Shown: positions 20,734-30,058, counted from the first letter of the stretch. The stretch is DNA of 64,000 nt from Escherichia ruysiae (GCF_902498915.1 NZ_CABVLQ010000001.1), one strand, 5' to 3'. Notes: generated by a model from the sequence alone, not told the origin. Numbers and translations: made by a program.

Positions 20734-23256
20734 ATGGTTACGACCAGAATAGCGGTTGGCCTGATGGCAGGGACGTGTCTGATATTCTCACATAGTCTGA
20801 TGGCCCAGGTCAGCGTATTTAACCCGGCGCTACTGGAAATCGACCATCAATCCGGGGTCGACATTCGTCAGTTTAACCGGGCAAATATGATGCCTCCCGG
20901 CGTTTATAGCGTTGATATTTTTATCAACGGTAAAATGTTTGAACGTCAGGATGTGACATTTGTTCAGGATAATCCCGATGCTGATTTACACGCCTGCTTT
21001 GTCGCTATAAAAAAAACGCTGATCTCCTTTGGCGTAAAAGTTGATGCACTGAAATCGCTCAATGATGTGGATGAAACGGTCTGTATTGATCCTGAGCCAC
21101 GCATTGAAGGCTCATCCTGGCAACTGGACAGCGATAAACTGCAACTGAATATCTCCATTCCCCAAATCTACATGGACGCGATGGCCTACGATTACATAAG
21201 CCCTACGCGTTGGGATGAGGGGATTAATGCGCTCACTATCAACTACGATTTTTCCGGTTCACATACCCTGCGTTCTGATTATGGTTCTCAGGAGACGAAT
21301 ACCAGCTATCTCAACCTGCGCAACGGACTGAATATTGGGCCGTGGCGATTACGCAATTACAGTACTTTAAACACAACCGATGGTCGTGCGGATTACAACT
21401 CTATAAGCACCTGGATACAACGTAATATTGCCGCGTTACGAAGCCAGATTATGATCGGCGATACGTGGACGGCGAGCGATATTTTCGACAGCACGCAAAT
21501 CCGTGGCGCACGTCTTTATACCGATAACGATATGTTGCCTGCCAGCCAGAATGGATTTGCCCCTGTGGTGCGTGGCATTGCCAAGTCCAACGCCACGGTC
21601 ATCATTCGTCAAAGTGGTTATGTGATTTACCAGTCTGCCGTTCCACTAGGTGCCTTTGAAATTACTGACCTGAACACTGCCAGTTCAGGGGGAGATTTGG
21701 ACGTAACTATCAAGGAAGAAGATGGTAGCGAACAACGATTCACCCAACCTTACGCCACTTTGGCAATCCTTAAGCGTGAAGGTCAAACAGATGTCGATAT
21801 CAGTGTGGGTGAATTACGCGATGAAGATGGATTTATGCCAGATGTCATCCAGGCGCAGATCCTTCATGGCCTGCCGCATGGGTTTACGTTGTATGGTGGT
21901 TTACAGGCTACCGAGAATTATGGTTCAGCAGCGTTAGGGATGGGTAAAGATCTTGGTTCTCTGGGTGCTATCTCGTTCGATGTGACTCATGCGCGTGCAA
22001 AATTTAGTCATGATGATACGGAAACCGGACAGTCCTATCGCTTTCTGTATTCGAAACGTTTTGATGATACGGACACCAGTTTGCGTCTGGTTGGCTATCG
22101 TTATTCCACTGAAGGCTACTATACCCTCAACGAATGGGCGTCACGGAGCAACAGTCCTGACGATTTCTGGCAAACCGGTAACCGCCGCAGTCGTGTGGAA
22201 GGAACGCTAACGCAGTCGCTGGGAAGAGATTACGGCAACGTATACCTGACATTAAGTCGTCAGCAGTACTGGCATACCGATGATGTCGAGCGATTAATGC
22301 AATTTGGCTACAGCAGTAGCTGGAAGCGTCTCTCGTGGAATATCTCCTGGAGTTATTCCAATACCGCTCGTCAGGGGACGAGTAATAATTATGCCAGTGA
22401 TAACAGCAGTGAGCAGATCTACATGCTCTCTTTATCTGTGCCTTTATCTGGCTGGTGGGGGAATAGTTACGCCACATATTCCGTTTCACAAAATGATAAT
22501 TCCGGCAGTTCACATCAAGTAGGGATAAGCGGAACAGCCCTGGAAAAAAATAATCTGTCCTGGAATTTAATGCAGTCTTATAACAGCCACGATGATGAAG
22601 TTGGCGGGAATATGTCACTGTCTTATGACGGCACCTACGGTTCGTTGAACGGCAGTTATAATTACAGCCAAAATTCCCAGCGACTCAATTACGGTATTAA
22701 GGGCGGAATTCTGGCGCACAGCGAAGGGGTAACGTTAAGTCAGGAGTTAGGTGAAACCATCGCTCTGGTTAAAGCACCAGGCGCAGCCGGGCTGGAAATT
22801 GATAATATGCGCGGTGCCGCAACGGACTGGCGTGGCTACACGGTCAAGACACAACTAAATCCGTATGATGAAAACCGAGTGGCAATCAGTGATAACTATT
22901 TCTCGAAAGCCAATGTCGAGCTTGATAATACCGTCGTGACGATGATTCCGACGCGTGGCGCAGTGGTTAAAGCAGAGTTTGTTACGCATGTGGGTTACCG
23001 TGTTTTATTCAGAGTCATGAATGTAAACGGTAAGCCAGCACCATTTGGCGCGATGGCATCAGTACAAAGTACGTCCTCTGCAAACTCAGGGATTGTGGGG
23101 GAGCATGGCGAGCTTTATCTCTCGGGGCTTCCTGAAAAGGGACAAGTAACATTATCCTGGGGCGAAAATGCGACCACAAAATGTACCTTCGATTACACTC
23201 TCTCATTACCTGCAAGTGAAAGTGGATTAATTGAGCAAGACGTGACATGTCATTAA
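20734..23256 (+). CDS. lpfC: Outer-membrane fimbrial usher LpfC
   Basis: 840 residues, usual for the family. A signal peptide ends at LMA, then the N-terminal chaperone-binding domain starts with VFNPALLEID and has two cysteines (HACF, ETVCID). A beta-barrel and plug follow, and a C-terminal domain ends with a second cysteine pair (TTKCTF and the final VTCH). It forms the outer-membrane pore for fimbrial assembly. The frame is intact; in O157:H7 lpf loci the usher is sometimes split, and that is not the case here. Confidence 0.92.
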   Translation: MVTTRIAVGLMAGTCLIFSHSLMAQVSVFNPALLEIDHQSGVDIRQFNRANMMPPGVYSVDIFINGKMFERQDVTFVQDNPDADLHACFVAIKKTLISFGVKVDALKSLNDVDETVCIDPEPRIEGSSWQLDSDKLQLNISIPQIYMDAMAYDYISPTRWDEGINALTINYDFSGSHTLRSDYGSQETNTSYLNLRNGLNIGPWRLRNYSTLNTTDGRADYNSISTWIQRNIAALRSQIMIGDTWTASDIFDSTQIRGARLYTDNDMLPASQNGFAPVVRGIAKSNATVIIRQSGYVIYQSAVPLGAFEITDLNTASSGGDLDVTIKEEDGSEQRFTQPYATLAILKREGQTDVDISVGELRDEDGFMPDVIQAQILHGLPHGFTLYGGLQATENYGSAALGMGKDLGSLGAISFDVTHARAKFSHDDTETGQSYRFLYSKRFDDTDTSLRLVGYRYSTEGYYTLNEWASRSNSPDDFWQTGNRRSRVEGTLTQSLGRDYGNVYLTLSRQQYWHTDDVERLMQFGYSSSWKRLSWNISWSYSNTARQGTSNNYASDNSSEQIYMLSLSVPLSGWWGNSYATYSVSQNDNSGSSHQVGISGTALEKNNLSWNLMQSYNSHDDEVGGNMSLSYDGTYGSLNGSYNYSQNSQRLNYGIKGGILAHSEGVTLSQELGETIALVKAPGAAGLEIDNMRGAATDWRGYTVKTQLNPYDENRVAISDNYFSKANVELDNTVVTMIPTRGAVVKAEFVTHVGYRVLFRVMNVNGKPAPFGAMASVQSTSSANSGIVGEHGELYLSGLPEKGQVTLSWGENATTKCTFDYTLSLPASESGLIEQDVTCH

Positions 23257-23266
23257 AAGGATTTTT

Positions 23267-24334
23267 ATGAACAAGAATATTATACGATGGTGGTTGGCGA
23301 TTCTTATTGTCTCTTTTAGTGGCACAATACTAGCTGCGCCTAAAGGTATCTGTACTCCAGATAATGGGGTTTTCCATAGTACGCTTAATTTTTCAGGCTA
23401 TCTTATTACAGCGAACCAGAACAGAGTAGGTACGATATTTAACACTACGGTGAGTAATGGTGGCTCTTATCCAGGTCGCTGTCATTGTGATACGGGGCCT
23501 TTAGATCGATTCTCCTTTATTTACTACACAGCCAGAATCAATGATGCCTTAAGCTTTGCTGGTGTTCACTCAGGCTTGAATTATTATAATCTTAATCCGA
23601 ATCTCGATGTGGGTATTGCAATTGATATTCTCGGAGTAGGAATGGTTAATGCACCGTTTGACTATCAGCCTAATAAGCCTTCTAACAGTTATGATTGTGG
23701 CCGTATTTCCCCCTTGAATATTTCCAGCGGTGCAAGAGCACAAATTTATTTTTATATCAAAAAAACCTTTGTGGGAAAGTTAATTATTCCTGAAACAAAG
23801 ATATCTACGTTGTATGGAACCATAAGTCGTGATACGCCGGTTGATTATTCTCAACCGATGGCTGATGTTTACATTCACGGCGATATCACTGCGGCACAAA
23901 CTTGCGAAATTAATAATTTACAACCGGTTTATTTTGATTTTAAAGAAATACCCGCCGCAGATTTTTCCTCTGTTACCGGGAGTGCGGTAACAACGCATAA
24001 AATCACTAAAACCGTCACTATTGAGTGTGAAAACATGGGGTTACTGAATACAGACGATATCACCACATCATTTTATGCTACTGAATCCAGTACGGATAAT
24101 TCTATGGTTGTAACGTCAAACCCCAACGTGGGGGTAAAAATATACGATAAAAATAATAAGGAAATCAAAGTAAACGGAGGCGAATTGTCGACAGATATGG
24201 GCAAAACAACCGTCTATGGAGAGAAAGCTGGCAACGTCACTTTTTCTGCCGCACCTGCAAGTCTCACTGGAGCTCGCCCTGCGCCAGGAACATTTACCGC
24301 GACTGCAACCATAACAATTGAGATTGTTCGCTAA
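23267..24334 (+). CDS. lpfD: Fimbrial tip adhesin / minor subunit LpfD
   Basis: 355 residues. A signal peptide ends near ILA, followed by an N-terminal presumed lectin domain (about residues 25-200) with cysteines. A C-terminal pilin domain follows (TCEINNLQPVYFDF onward), with the second cysteine in VTIECEN and a pilin-like terminal strand (ATITIEIVR). This two-domain layout is that of FimH-like tip adhesins. It starts 10 bases after lpfC. The receptor cannot be inferred; LPF of EHEC have been reported to bind extracellular matrix and intestinal cells. Lower GC than neighbours. Confidence 0.85.
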   Translation: MNKNIIRWWLAILIVSFSGTILAAPKGICTPDNGVFHSTLNFSGYLITANQNRVGTIFNTTVSNGGSYPGRCHCDTGPLDRFSFIYYTARINDALSFAGVHSGLNYYNLNPNLDVGIAIDILGVGMVNAPFDYQPNKPSNSYDCGRISPLNISSGARAQIYFYIKKTFVGKLIIPETKISTLYGTISRDTPVDYSQPMADVYIHGDITAAQTCEINNLQPVYFDFKEIPAADFSSVTGSAVTTHKITKTVTIECENMGLLNTDDITTSFYATESSTDNSMVVTSNPNVGVKIYDKNNKEIKVNGGELSTDMGKTTVYGEKAGNVTFSAAPASLTGARPAPGTFTATATITIEIVR

Positions 24335-24341
24335 CCGAACT

Positions 24342-24368
24342 GACAGCGGTGCTCCTCACACCGTTGTC
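24342..24368 (+). terminator. Hairpin downstream of lpfD
   Basis: GACAGCGGTG / CACCGTTGTC stem with one mismatch and a seven-base loop, followed by a short T-rich stretch. Likely ends the fimbrial transcript before the pst promoter. Confidence 0.6.
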
Positions 24369-24474
24369 ATTTTACGCATTTTTGGCTGTATATTTTCATC
24401 CGACATGACAAAACGATGACATCGCTTTCCTTTTTTTCTTCAAATAAATTAAATACTTAAATAATAATCCTGAT

Positions 24475-24514
24475 TTGTCATAAAACTGTCATAAACCTTA
24501 CATATAACTGTCAC
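24475..24514 (+). promoter_or_regulatory. Two Pho boxes of the pstS promoter
   Basis: TTGTCATAAAACTGTCAT (24475-24492) and CTTACATATAACTGTCAC (24497-24514) are tandem PhoB sites with the 7-bp TGTCA-type repeats 11 bases apart. PhoB~P binding here activates pstSCAB-phoU under phosphate starvation. Confidence 0.92.
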
Positions 24515-24580
24515 CTGTTTGTCCTATTTTGCTTCTCGTAGCCAACAAACAATGCTTTATGAATCCTCCCAGGAGACATT

Positions 24581-25621
24581 ATGAAAGTTATGCGTACCAC
24601 CGTCGCAACTGTTGTCGCCGCGACCTTATCGATGAGTGCTTTCTCTGTGTTTGCAGAAGCAAGCCTGACAGGTGCAGGTGCAACCTTCCCTGCGCCGGTG
24701 TATGCCAAATGGGCTGACACTTACCAGAAAGAAACCGGTAATAAAGTTAACTACCAGGGTATCGGTTCTTCCGGTGGCGTAAAACAGATTATCGCCAATA
24801 CCGTTGATTTCGGTGCTTCAGACGCGCCGCTGTCTGACGAAAAACTGGCTCAGGAAGGCCTTTTCCAGTTTCCGACCGTGATTGGCGGCGTGGTGCTGGC
24901 GGTTAACCTGCCGGGTCTGAAATCTGGTGAACTGGTGCTGGATGGTAAAACTCTCGGTGACATCTACCTGGGCAAAATCAAAAAGTGGGATGACGAAGCC
25001 ATCGCTAAACTCAATCCGGGTCTGAAACTGCCTTCACAGAACATTGCCGTAGTGCGCCGCGCAGATGGCTCCGGGACTTCCTTCGTCTTCACCAGCTACC
25101 TGGCGAAAGTGAACGAAGAGTGGAAAAACAACGTTGGTACTGGCTCTACCGTAAAATGGCCGATCGGTCTGGGCGGTAAAGGTAACGACGGTATCGCCGC
25201 GTTCGTTCAGCGTCTGCCGGGTGCAATTGGTTACGTTGAATATGCTTACGCTAAGCAGAACAACCTGGCGTACACCAAACTGATCTCCGCTGATGGTAAA
25301 CCGGTTAGTCCGACCGAAGAAAACTTCGCTAATGCAGCAAAAGGTGCAGACTGGAGCAAAACCTTCGCTCAGGATCTGACCAACCAGAAAGGCGAAGATG
25401 CATGGCCTATTACCTCTACCACGTTCATACTGATCCACAAAGATCAGAAGAAACCTGAGCAGGGTGTAGAAGTGCTGAAGTTCTTCGACTGGGCATACAA
25501 AACCGGGGCTAAACAGGCTAACGACCTTGATTACGCCAGCCTGCCGGAGAGCGTTGTAGAACAGGTTCGCGCTGCGTGGAAGACCAATATTAAAGACAGT
25601 AGCGGTAAGCCGCTGTACTAA
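24581..25621 (+). CDS. pstS: PstS, periplasmic phosphate-binding protein
   Basis: 346 residues with a signal peptide cleaved after FAEA/ALA-type sequence (SVFA, mature from EASLTGAGATF). Phosphate-contacting segments include TGAGATFP, SSGGVK, and RRADGSGTS. It delivers phosphate to the PstCAB ABC importer. First gene of the pho-regulated operon; preceded by CCCAGGAG. Followed by a REP-like hairpin that probably stabilises the abundant pstS segment of the transcript. Confidence 0.99.
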   Translation: MKVMRTTVATVVAATLSMSAFSVFAEASLTGAGATFPAPVYAKWADTYQKETGNKVNYQGIGSSGGVKQIIANTVDFGASDAPLSDEKLAQEGLFQFPTVIGGVVLAVNLPGLKSGELVLDGKTLGDIYLGKIKKWDDEAIAKLNPGLKLPSQNIAVVRRADGSGTSFVFTSYLAKVNEEWKNNVGTGSTVKWPIGLGGKGNDGIAAFVQRLPGAIGYVEYAYAKQNNLAYTKLISADGKPVSPTEENFANAAKGADWSKTFAQDLTNQKGEDAWPITSTTFILIHKDQKKPEQGVEVLKFFDWAYKTGAKQANDLDYASLPESVVEQVRAAWKTNIKDSSGKPLY

Positions 25622-25630
25622 TAAAACACC

Positions 25631-25664
25631 ATGCCGGATAAGGTCTTTACGTCGTATCCGGCAT
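25631..25664 (+). repeat. REP-like hairpin between pstS and pstC
   Basis: Perfect 10-base inverted repeat ATGCCGGATA / TATCCGGCAT with a 14-base loop; palindromic-unit type. Likely protects upstream pstS mRNA and lowers downstream expression. Confidence 0.75.
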
Positions 25665-25706
25665 TACAAAATGACTTTGTAAACGCGTTTAACTGAAGAG
25701 TAACTT

Positions 25707-26666
25707 ATGGCTGCAACCAAGCCTGCTTTTAACCCACCGGGTAAAAAGGGCGACATAATTTTCAGCGTGCTGGTAAAACTGGCGGCGCTGATTGTGCTAT
25801 TGATGTTGGGTGGCATTATTGTCTCTCTGATCATCTCCTCCTGGCCGAGCATTCAGAAATTTGGTCTGGCTTTCCTGTGGACCAAAGAGTGGGATGCGCC
25901 GAACGATATCTACGGGGCGCTGGTGCCGATCTACGGTACGCTGGTGACCTCGTTTATCGCGCTGCTGATCGCCGTTCCGGTGAGTTTCGGTATCGCCCTG
26001 TTCCTGACCGAGCTTGCGCCAGGCTGGCTGAAACGCCCGCTGGGGATCGCCATTGAGCTGCTGGCAGCCATTCCAAGTATCGTTTACGGCATGTGGGGCC
26101 TGTTTATCTTCGCGCCGCTGTTTGCCGTTTACTTCCAGGAGCCAGTCGGCAATATCCTGTCGAATATCCCGATTGTCGGCGCGCTGTTCTCCGGACCGGC
26201 CTTTGGTATCGGTATCCTCGCGGCAGGCGTGATCCTCGCCATCATGATCATTCCGTACATTGCGGCGGTCATGCGCGATGTGTTCGAACAGACACCTGTG
26301 ATGATGAAAGAGTCGGCCTACGGTATCGGCTGCACCACCTGGGAAGTTATCTGGCGTATCGTTCTTCCGTTCACCAAAAATGGTGTTATCGGCGGCATTA
26401 TGCTGGGGCTGGGGCGCGCGCTCGGTGAAACCATGGCGGTGACCTTTATCATCGGTAACACCTATCAGCTCGACAGCGCCTCGCTGTACATGCCGGGCAA
26501 CAGTATCACCTCTGCGCTGGCGAACGAATTTGCGGAAGCGGAATCTGGCCTGCACGTTGCCGCACTGATGGAACTGGGCCTGATCCTGTTTGTAATTACC
26601 TTCATCGTACTGGCCGCATCGAAGTTTATGATTATGCGCCTGGCTAAGAATGAGGGGGCACGCTAA
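25707..26666 (+). CDS. pstC: PstC, phosphate ABC transporter permease
   Basis: 319 residues, about six membrane helices. The ABC-permease EAA-like loop with the conserved glycine (MKESAYGIGCTTWEVIWRIVLP) is near residues 200-220. It forms the membrane channel with PstA. Its stop overlaps the pstA start by one base. Confidence 0.98.
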   Translation: MAATKPAFNPPGKKGDIIFSVLVKLAALIVLLMLGGIIVSLIISSWPSIQKFGLAFLWTKEWDAPNDIYGALVPIYGTLVTSFIALLIAVPVSFGIALFLTELAPGWLKRPLGIAIELLAAIPSIVYGMWGLFIFAPLFAVYFQEPVGNILSNIPIVGALFSGPAFGIGILAAGVILAIMIIPYIAAVMRDVFEQTPVMMKESAYGIGCTTWEVIWRIVLPFTKNGVIGGIMLGLGRALGETMAVTFIIGNTYQLDSASLYMPGNSITSALANEFAEAESGLHVAALMELGLILFVITFIVLAASKFMIMRLAKNEGAR

Positions 26667-27556
26667 TGGCTATGGTTGAAATGCAAACCACTGCGGCGCT
26701 GGCGGAATCACGCCGCAAAATGCAGGCGCGTCGCCGCCTCAAAAACCGTATTGCGCTGACGCTCTCAATGGCGACGATGGCCTTCGGCCTGTTCTGGCTG
26801 ATCTGGATTTTAATGTCCACCATCACTCGCGGAATCGACGGTATGTCGCTGGCGCTGTTCACCGAAATGACGCCGCCGCCAAATACGGAAGGTGGTGGTC
26901 TGGCGAACGCCCTGGCGGGTAGCGGCCTGTTAATTTTGTGGGCCACGGTATTCGGTACGCCGCTGGGTATTATGGCGGGGATTTATCTGGCGGAGTATGG
27001 CCGTAAATCCTGGCTGGCAGAAGTGATTCGCTTTATTAACGACATTCTGCTCTCCGCTCCGTCGATTGTGGTTGGTCTGTTTGTTTATACCATCGTGGTG
27101 GCGCAGATGGAGCACTTCTCCGGCTGGGCGGGCGTAATTGCGCTGGCGCTGTTGCAGGTGCCGATTGTTATCCGTACCACCGAGAACATGCTGAAACTGG
27201 TGCCGGACAGCCTGCGTGAAGCGGCTTATGCGCTGGGTACGCCGAAGTGGAAGATGATCTCCGCGATTACGCTGAAAGCGTCGGTGTCCGGGATCATGAC
27301 CGGTATCCTGCTGGCGATTGCCCGTATTGCCGGTGAAACCGCGCCGCTGCTGTTTACCGCGCTCTCCAACCAGTTCTGGAGCACGGACATGATGCAGCCG
27401 ATCGCCAACCTGCCGGTGACGATCTTTAAGTTTGCGATGAGCCCATTTGCGGAATGGCAGCAACTGGCCTGGGCCGGGGTATTGATCATCACCCTGTGCG
27501 TCCTGCTGCTGAACATTCTGGCGCGCGTTGTTTTTGCGAAGAATAAACACGGTTGA
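26666..27556 (+). CDS. pstA: PstA, phosphate ABC transporter permease
   Basis: 296 residues, about six membrane helices; EAA loop at LREAAYALGTPKWKMISAITL (about residues 183-203). Partner of PstC. A 182-base gap with repeated elements separates it from pstB. Confidence 0.98.
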   Translation: MAMVEMQTTAALAESRRKMQARRRLKNRIALTLSMATMAFGLFWLIWILMSTITRGIDGMSLALFTEMTPPPNTEGGGLANALAGSGLLILWATVFGTPLGIMAGIYLAEYGRKSWLAEVIRFINDILLSAPSIVVGLFVYTIVVAQMEHFSGWAGVIALALLQVPIVIRTTENMLKLVPDSLREAAYALGTPKWKMISAITLKASVSGIMTGILLAIARIAGETAPLLFTALSNQFWSTDMMQPIANLPVTIFKFAMSPFAEWQQLAWAGVLIITLCVLLLNILARVVFAKNKHG

Positions 27557-27574
27557 TATTGCTGACACGGTTTT

Positions 27575-27614
27575 CCCCTCACCCTAACCCTCTCCCCAGA
27601 GGGGCGAGGGGACC
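27575..27614. repeat. GC-rich dispersed repeat (boxC-like) between pstA and pstB
   Basis: CCCCTCACCCTAACCCTCTC followed by its near-inverted partner CCAGAGGGGCGAGGGG. This is a short element found in many intergenic regions of E. coli, of the boxC kind as I recall. Strong hairpin potential. Confidence 0.6.
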
Positions 27615-27654
27615 GATCGAGCGCCTTTTTGACTCTGTACACGGTTAACACTTT

Positions 27655-27688
27655 GTCGGATGCGGCGTGAGCGCCTTATCCGGCCTAC
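27655..27688. repeat. REP element between pstA and pstB
   Basis: GTCGGATGCGGCGTGAGCGC followed by CTTATCCGGCCTAC, a standard palindromic-unit sequence. In-operon REPs adjust mRNA stability. Confidence 0.85.
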
Positions 27689-27738
27689 GGTAAGCCTGAT
27701 TAGCGAAGTGCATCAGGCACGATGAGGAAAAGATTGCA

Positions 27739-28512
27739 ATGAGTATGGTTGAAACTGCCCCGAGTAAAATTCAGGTTCGTAATTTGAACTTCTACTACGG
27801 CAAATTCCATGCCCTGAAAAACATCAACCTGGATATCGCTAAAAACCAGGTTACGGCGTTTATCGGGCCGTCCGGCTGCGGTAAATCGACGCTGCTGCGT
27901 ACCTTCAATAAAATGTTTGAACTGTACCCGGATCAGCGTGCGGAAGGTGAAATTCTGCTCGATGGCGACAACATTCTGACGAACACTCAGGATATCGCCC
28001 TGCTGCGTGCGAAAGTGGGCATGGTGTTCCAGAAACCGACACCGTTCCCGATGTCCATCTACGACAACATCGCTTTTGGTGTCCGTCTGTTTGAGAAGCT
28101 CTCTCGTGCCGACATGGACGAGCGCGTACAGTGGGCATTGACCAAAGCCGCATTGTGGAACGAAACCAAAGATAAATTGCACCAGAGCGGTTACTCTCTC
28201 TCTGGTGGTCAGCAACAGCGTCTGTGCATTGCGCGAGGAATCGCCATTCGCCCGGAAGTGCTGCTGCTCGACGAACCGTGTTCGGCGCTCGACCCTATCT
28301 CCACCGGGCGTATTGAAGAGCTGATCACCGAACTGAAGCAGGATTACACCGTGGTGATCGTCACCCACAACATGCAGCAGGCTGCGCGTTGTTCCGACCA
28401 CACGGCATTTATGTATATGGGCGAATTGATTGAGTTCAGCAACACGGACGATCTGTTCACCAAGCCAGCGAAGAAACAAACAGAAGACTACATCACCGGT
28501 CGTTACGGTTGA
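27739..28512 (+). CDS. pstB: PstB, phosphate ABC transporter ATPase
   Basis: 257 residues. Walker A is GPSGCGKST near residue 43, the signature is LSGGQQQR, Walker B is LLLDEP, and the switch histidine is in VIVTHN. Drives phosphate import with PstCA and, with PhoU, takes part in signalling to PhoR. Confidence 0.99.
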   Translation: MSMVETAPSKIQVRNLNFYYGKFHALKNINLDIAKNQVTAFIGPSGCGKSTLLRTFNKMFELYPDQRAEGEILLDGDNILTNTQDIALLRAKVGMVFQKPTPFPMSIYDNIAFGVRLFEKLSRADMDERVQWALTKAALWNETKDKLHQSGYSLSGGQQQRLCIARGIAIRPEVLLLDEPCSALDPISTGRIEELITELKQDYTVVIVTHNMQQAARCSDHTAFMYMGELIEFSNTDDLFTKPAKKQTEDYITGRYG

Positions 28513-28526
28513 TTCAGGAGTGCGTT

Positions 28527-29258
28527 ATGGACAGTCTCAATCTTAATAAACATATTTCTGGCCAGTTCAATGCCGAACTGGAAAGCATCCGCACGCAGGT
28601 GATGACCATGGGCGGTATGGTGGAGCAACAGCTTACTGATGCCATCACCGCCATGCACAACCAGGACAGCGATCTGGCGAAGCGTGTGATCGAAGGCGAC
28701 AAAAACGTCAACATGATGGAAGTGGCAATCGATGAAGCCTGTGTGCGCATTATTGCTAAACGTCAGCCGACGGCGAGCGACCTGCGTCTGGTGATGGTGA
28801 TCAGCAAGACCATCGCCGAACTGGAGCGTATTGGCGACGTGGCGGACAAAATCTGCCGCACCGCGCTGGAAAAATTCTCCCAGCAGCATCAGCCGTTGCT
28901 GGTAAGTCTGGAATCTCTGGGGCGTCACACAATCCAGATGCTGCATGACGTACTGGACGCGTTCGCGCGCATGGATATTGACGAAGCGGTACGAATTTAT
29001 CGTGAAGATAAAAAAGTCGATCAGGAGTACGAAGGTATTGTTCGTCAGCTGATGACCTACATGATGGAAGATTCGCGCACTATTCCGAGCGTACTTACCG
29101 CGCTGTTCTGTGCGCGTTCAATCGAACGTATCGGTGACCGTTGTCAGAATATCTGTGAATATATCTTCTACTACGTGAAAGGGCAGGATTTCCGTCACGT
29201 CGGCGGCGATGAGCTGGATAAACTGCTGGCAGAGAAAGATCCGAAAGCCTCACGCTAA
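28527..29258 (+). CDS. phoU: PhoU, negative regulator of the Pho regulon
   Basis: 243 residues from the ATG at 28527, preceded by CAGGAG. Two three-helix bundles each carry an E-R-IGD metal-binding motif (ELERIGDVAD and SIERIGDRCQN). PhoU transmits the state of PstSCAB to PhoR and limits phosphate uptake. The C-terminus reads AEKDPKASR, whereas I recall AGKDSDK in K-12 (241 residues). The tail therefore differs at exactly the point where K-12 continues into the bgl region. Core residues are intact. Confidence 0.97.
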   Translation: MDSLNLNKHISGQFNAELESIRTQVMTMGGMVEQQLTDAITAMHNQDSDLAKRVIEGDKNVNMMEVAIDEACVRIIAKRQPTASDLRLVMVISKTIAELERIGDVADKICRTALEKFSQQHQPLLVSLESLGRHTIQMLHDVLDAFARMDIDEAVRIYREDKKVDQEYEGIVRQLMTYMMEDSRTIPSVLTALFCARSIERIGDRCQNICEYIFYYVKGQDFRHVGGDELDKLLAEKDPKASR

Positions 29259-29296
29259 CCGTATGCCGCATCAGGCAATCTGCGAGTACGTAATCT

Positions 29297-29320
29297 GACC
29301 GGTGAGATATATCACCGGTC
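29297..29320. terminator. Bidirectional terminator between phoU and yieH
   Basis: Perfect 9-base stem GACCGGTGA / TCACCGGTC with a six-base loop, followed by TCTTTATTT. Serves the two convergent genes. Confidence 0.8.
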
Positions 29321-29327
29321 TCTTTAT

Positions 29328-29993
29328 TTACCGAGTGATATCCCAGCCGCGAGCCTTCCAGAGTTCCGGTAACTGTGAAAGATGGGTAAAAGTAGTGACT
29401 TTCGGATGAACGATCGGCTTATTGTGCGGGTCAGCGCAGAAGTAAAACACTTCCATACCGGCATCGATTCCTGACTGCGCACCGGCGCTGGAGTCATCAA
29501 CCAGAATGCAGTTTTCAACGTTCACATTCATCGCTTTTGCCGCATGGAACATTAACGCCGGATCGGGCTTCCAGCGTTGGATATCGTAACCGCTGAACAG
29601 TTTTTCCGGGAAATAGTGCAGCATATTGAGTTTGCCAAGCGAATGTTGCATTTTGCTGACTGGGCCGTTAGAGACGACGCACATCGGCACGTTAACGCTC
29701 GCCAGCAATTCGTTAGCACCCGCAATCACCTCCAGTTCGCTATCAAACAGACGCGCCACTTCCGCACGATAAACGTGCTCGGCATCGGCACGAACCATTT
29801 CTACGCCCTGTTCTTTGCTAATGATGTCGATGATTTCGTAGAGTTTTACGCCTTTAAAACGGGTAAAAATTTCTTCCAGGTCAACGTGAATGCCAAATTC
29901 CCTGAACATCGTGACATAGGCGCGAGAGCAAATGACCTCGCTATCGACCAGCGTACCGTCACAGTCGAAAAATACCGCTTCTATCTGGGACAT
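29328..29993 (-). CDS. yieH: YieH, HAD-family phosphatase (6-phosphogluconate phosphatase)
   Basis: 221 residues. HAD motif I DCDGTLVDSE is near residues 9-18, motif II is VVSNG, and motifs III/IV surround KPDPALMF and VDDSSAG. E. coli YieH hydrolyses 6-phosphogluconate and related phosphosugars in vitro. Here it follows phoU directly, without the bgl-yieLK-cbrCB block present in K-12. Divergent from adeP. Confidence 0.95.
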   Translation of the reverse strand: MSQIEAVFFDCDGTLVDSEVICSRAYVTMFREFGIHVDLEEIFTRFKGVKLYEIIDIISKEQGVEMVRADAEHVYRAEVARLFDSELEVIAGANELLASVNVPMCVVSNGPVSKMQHSLGKLNMLHYFPEKLFSGYDIQRWKPDPALMFHAAKAMNVNVENCILVDDSSAGAQSGIDAGMEVFYFCADPHNKPIVHPKVTTFTHLSQLPELWKARGWDITR

Positions 29994-30042
29994 GTCTTTC
30001 CTTTATCGTTAGTTTAACGTTTTCGTCATGCAGATTGGCGCG

Positions 30043-30058
30043 ACGCAATCGTTGCCGT
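30043..30058. promoter_or_regulatory. Candidate PurR operator upstream of adeP
   Basis: ACGCAATCGTTGCCGT matches the PurR consensus ANGCAANCGNTTNCNT with one mismatch. It lies 102 bases before adeP, in the divergent yieH-adeP promoter region. PurR control of adeP is consistent with its role in adenine uptake. Confidence 0.6.
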
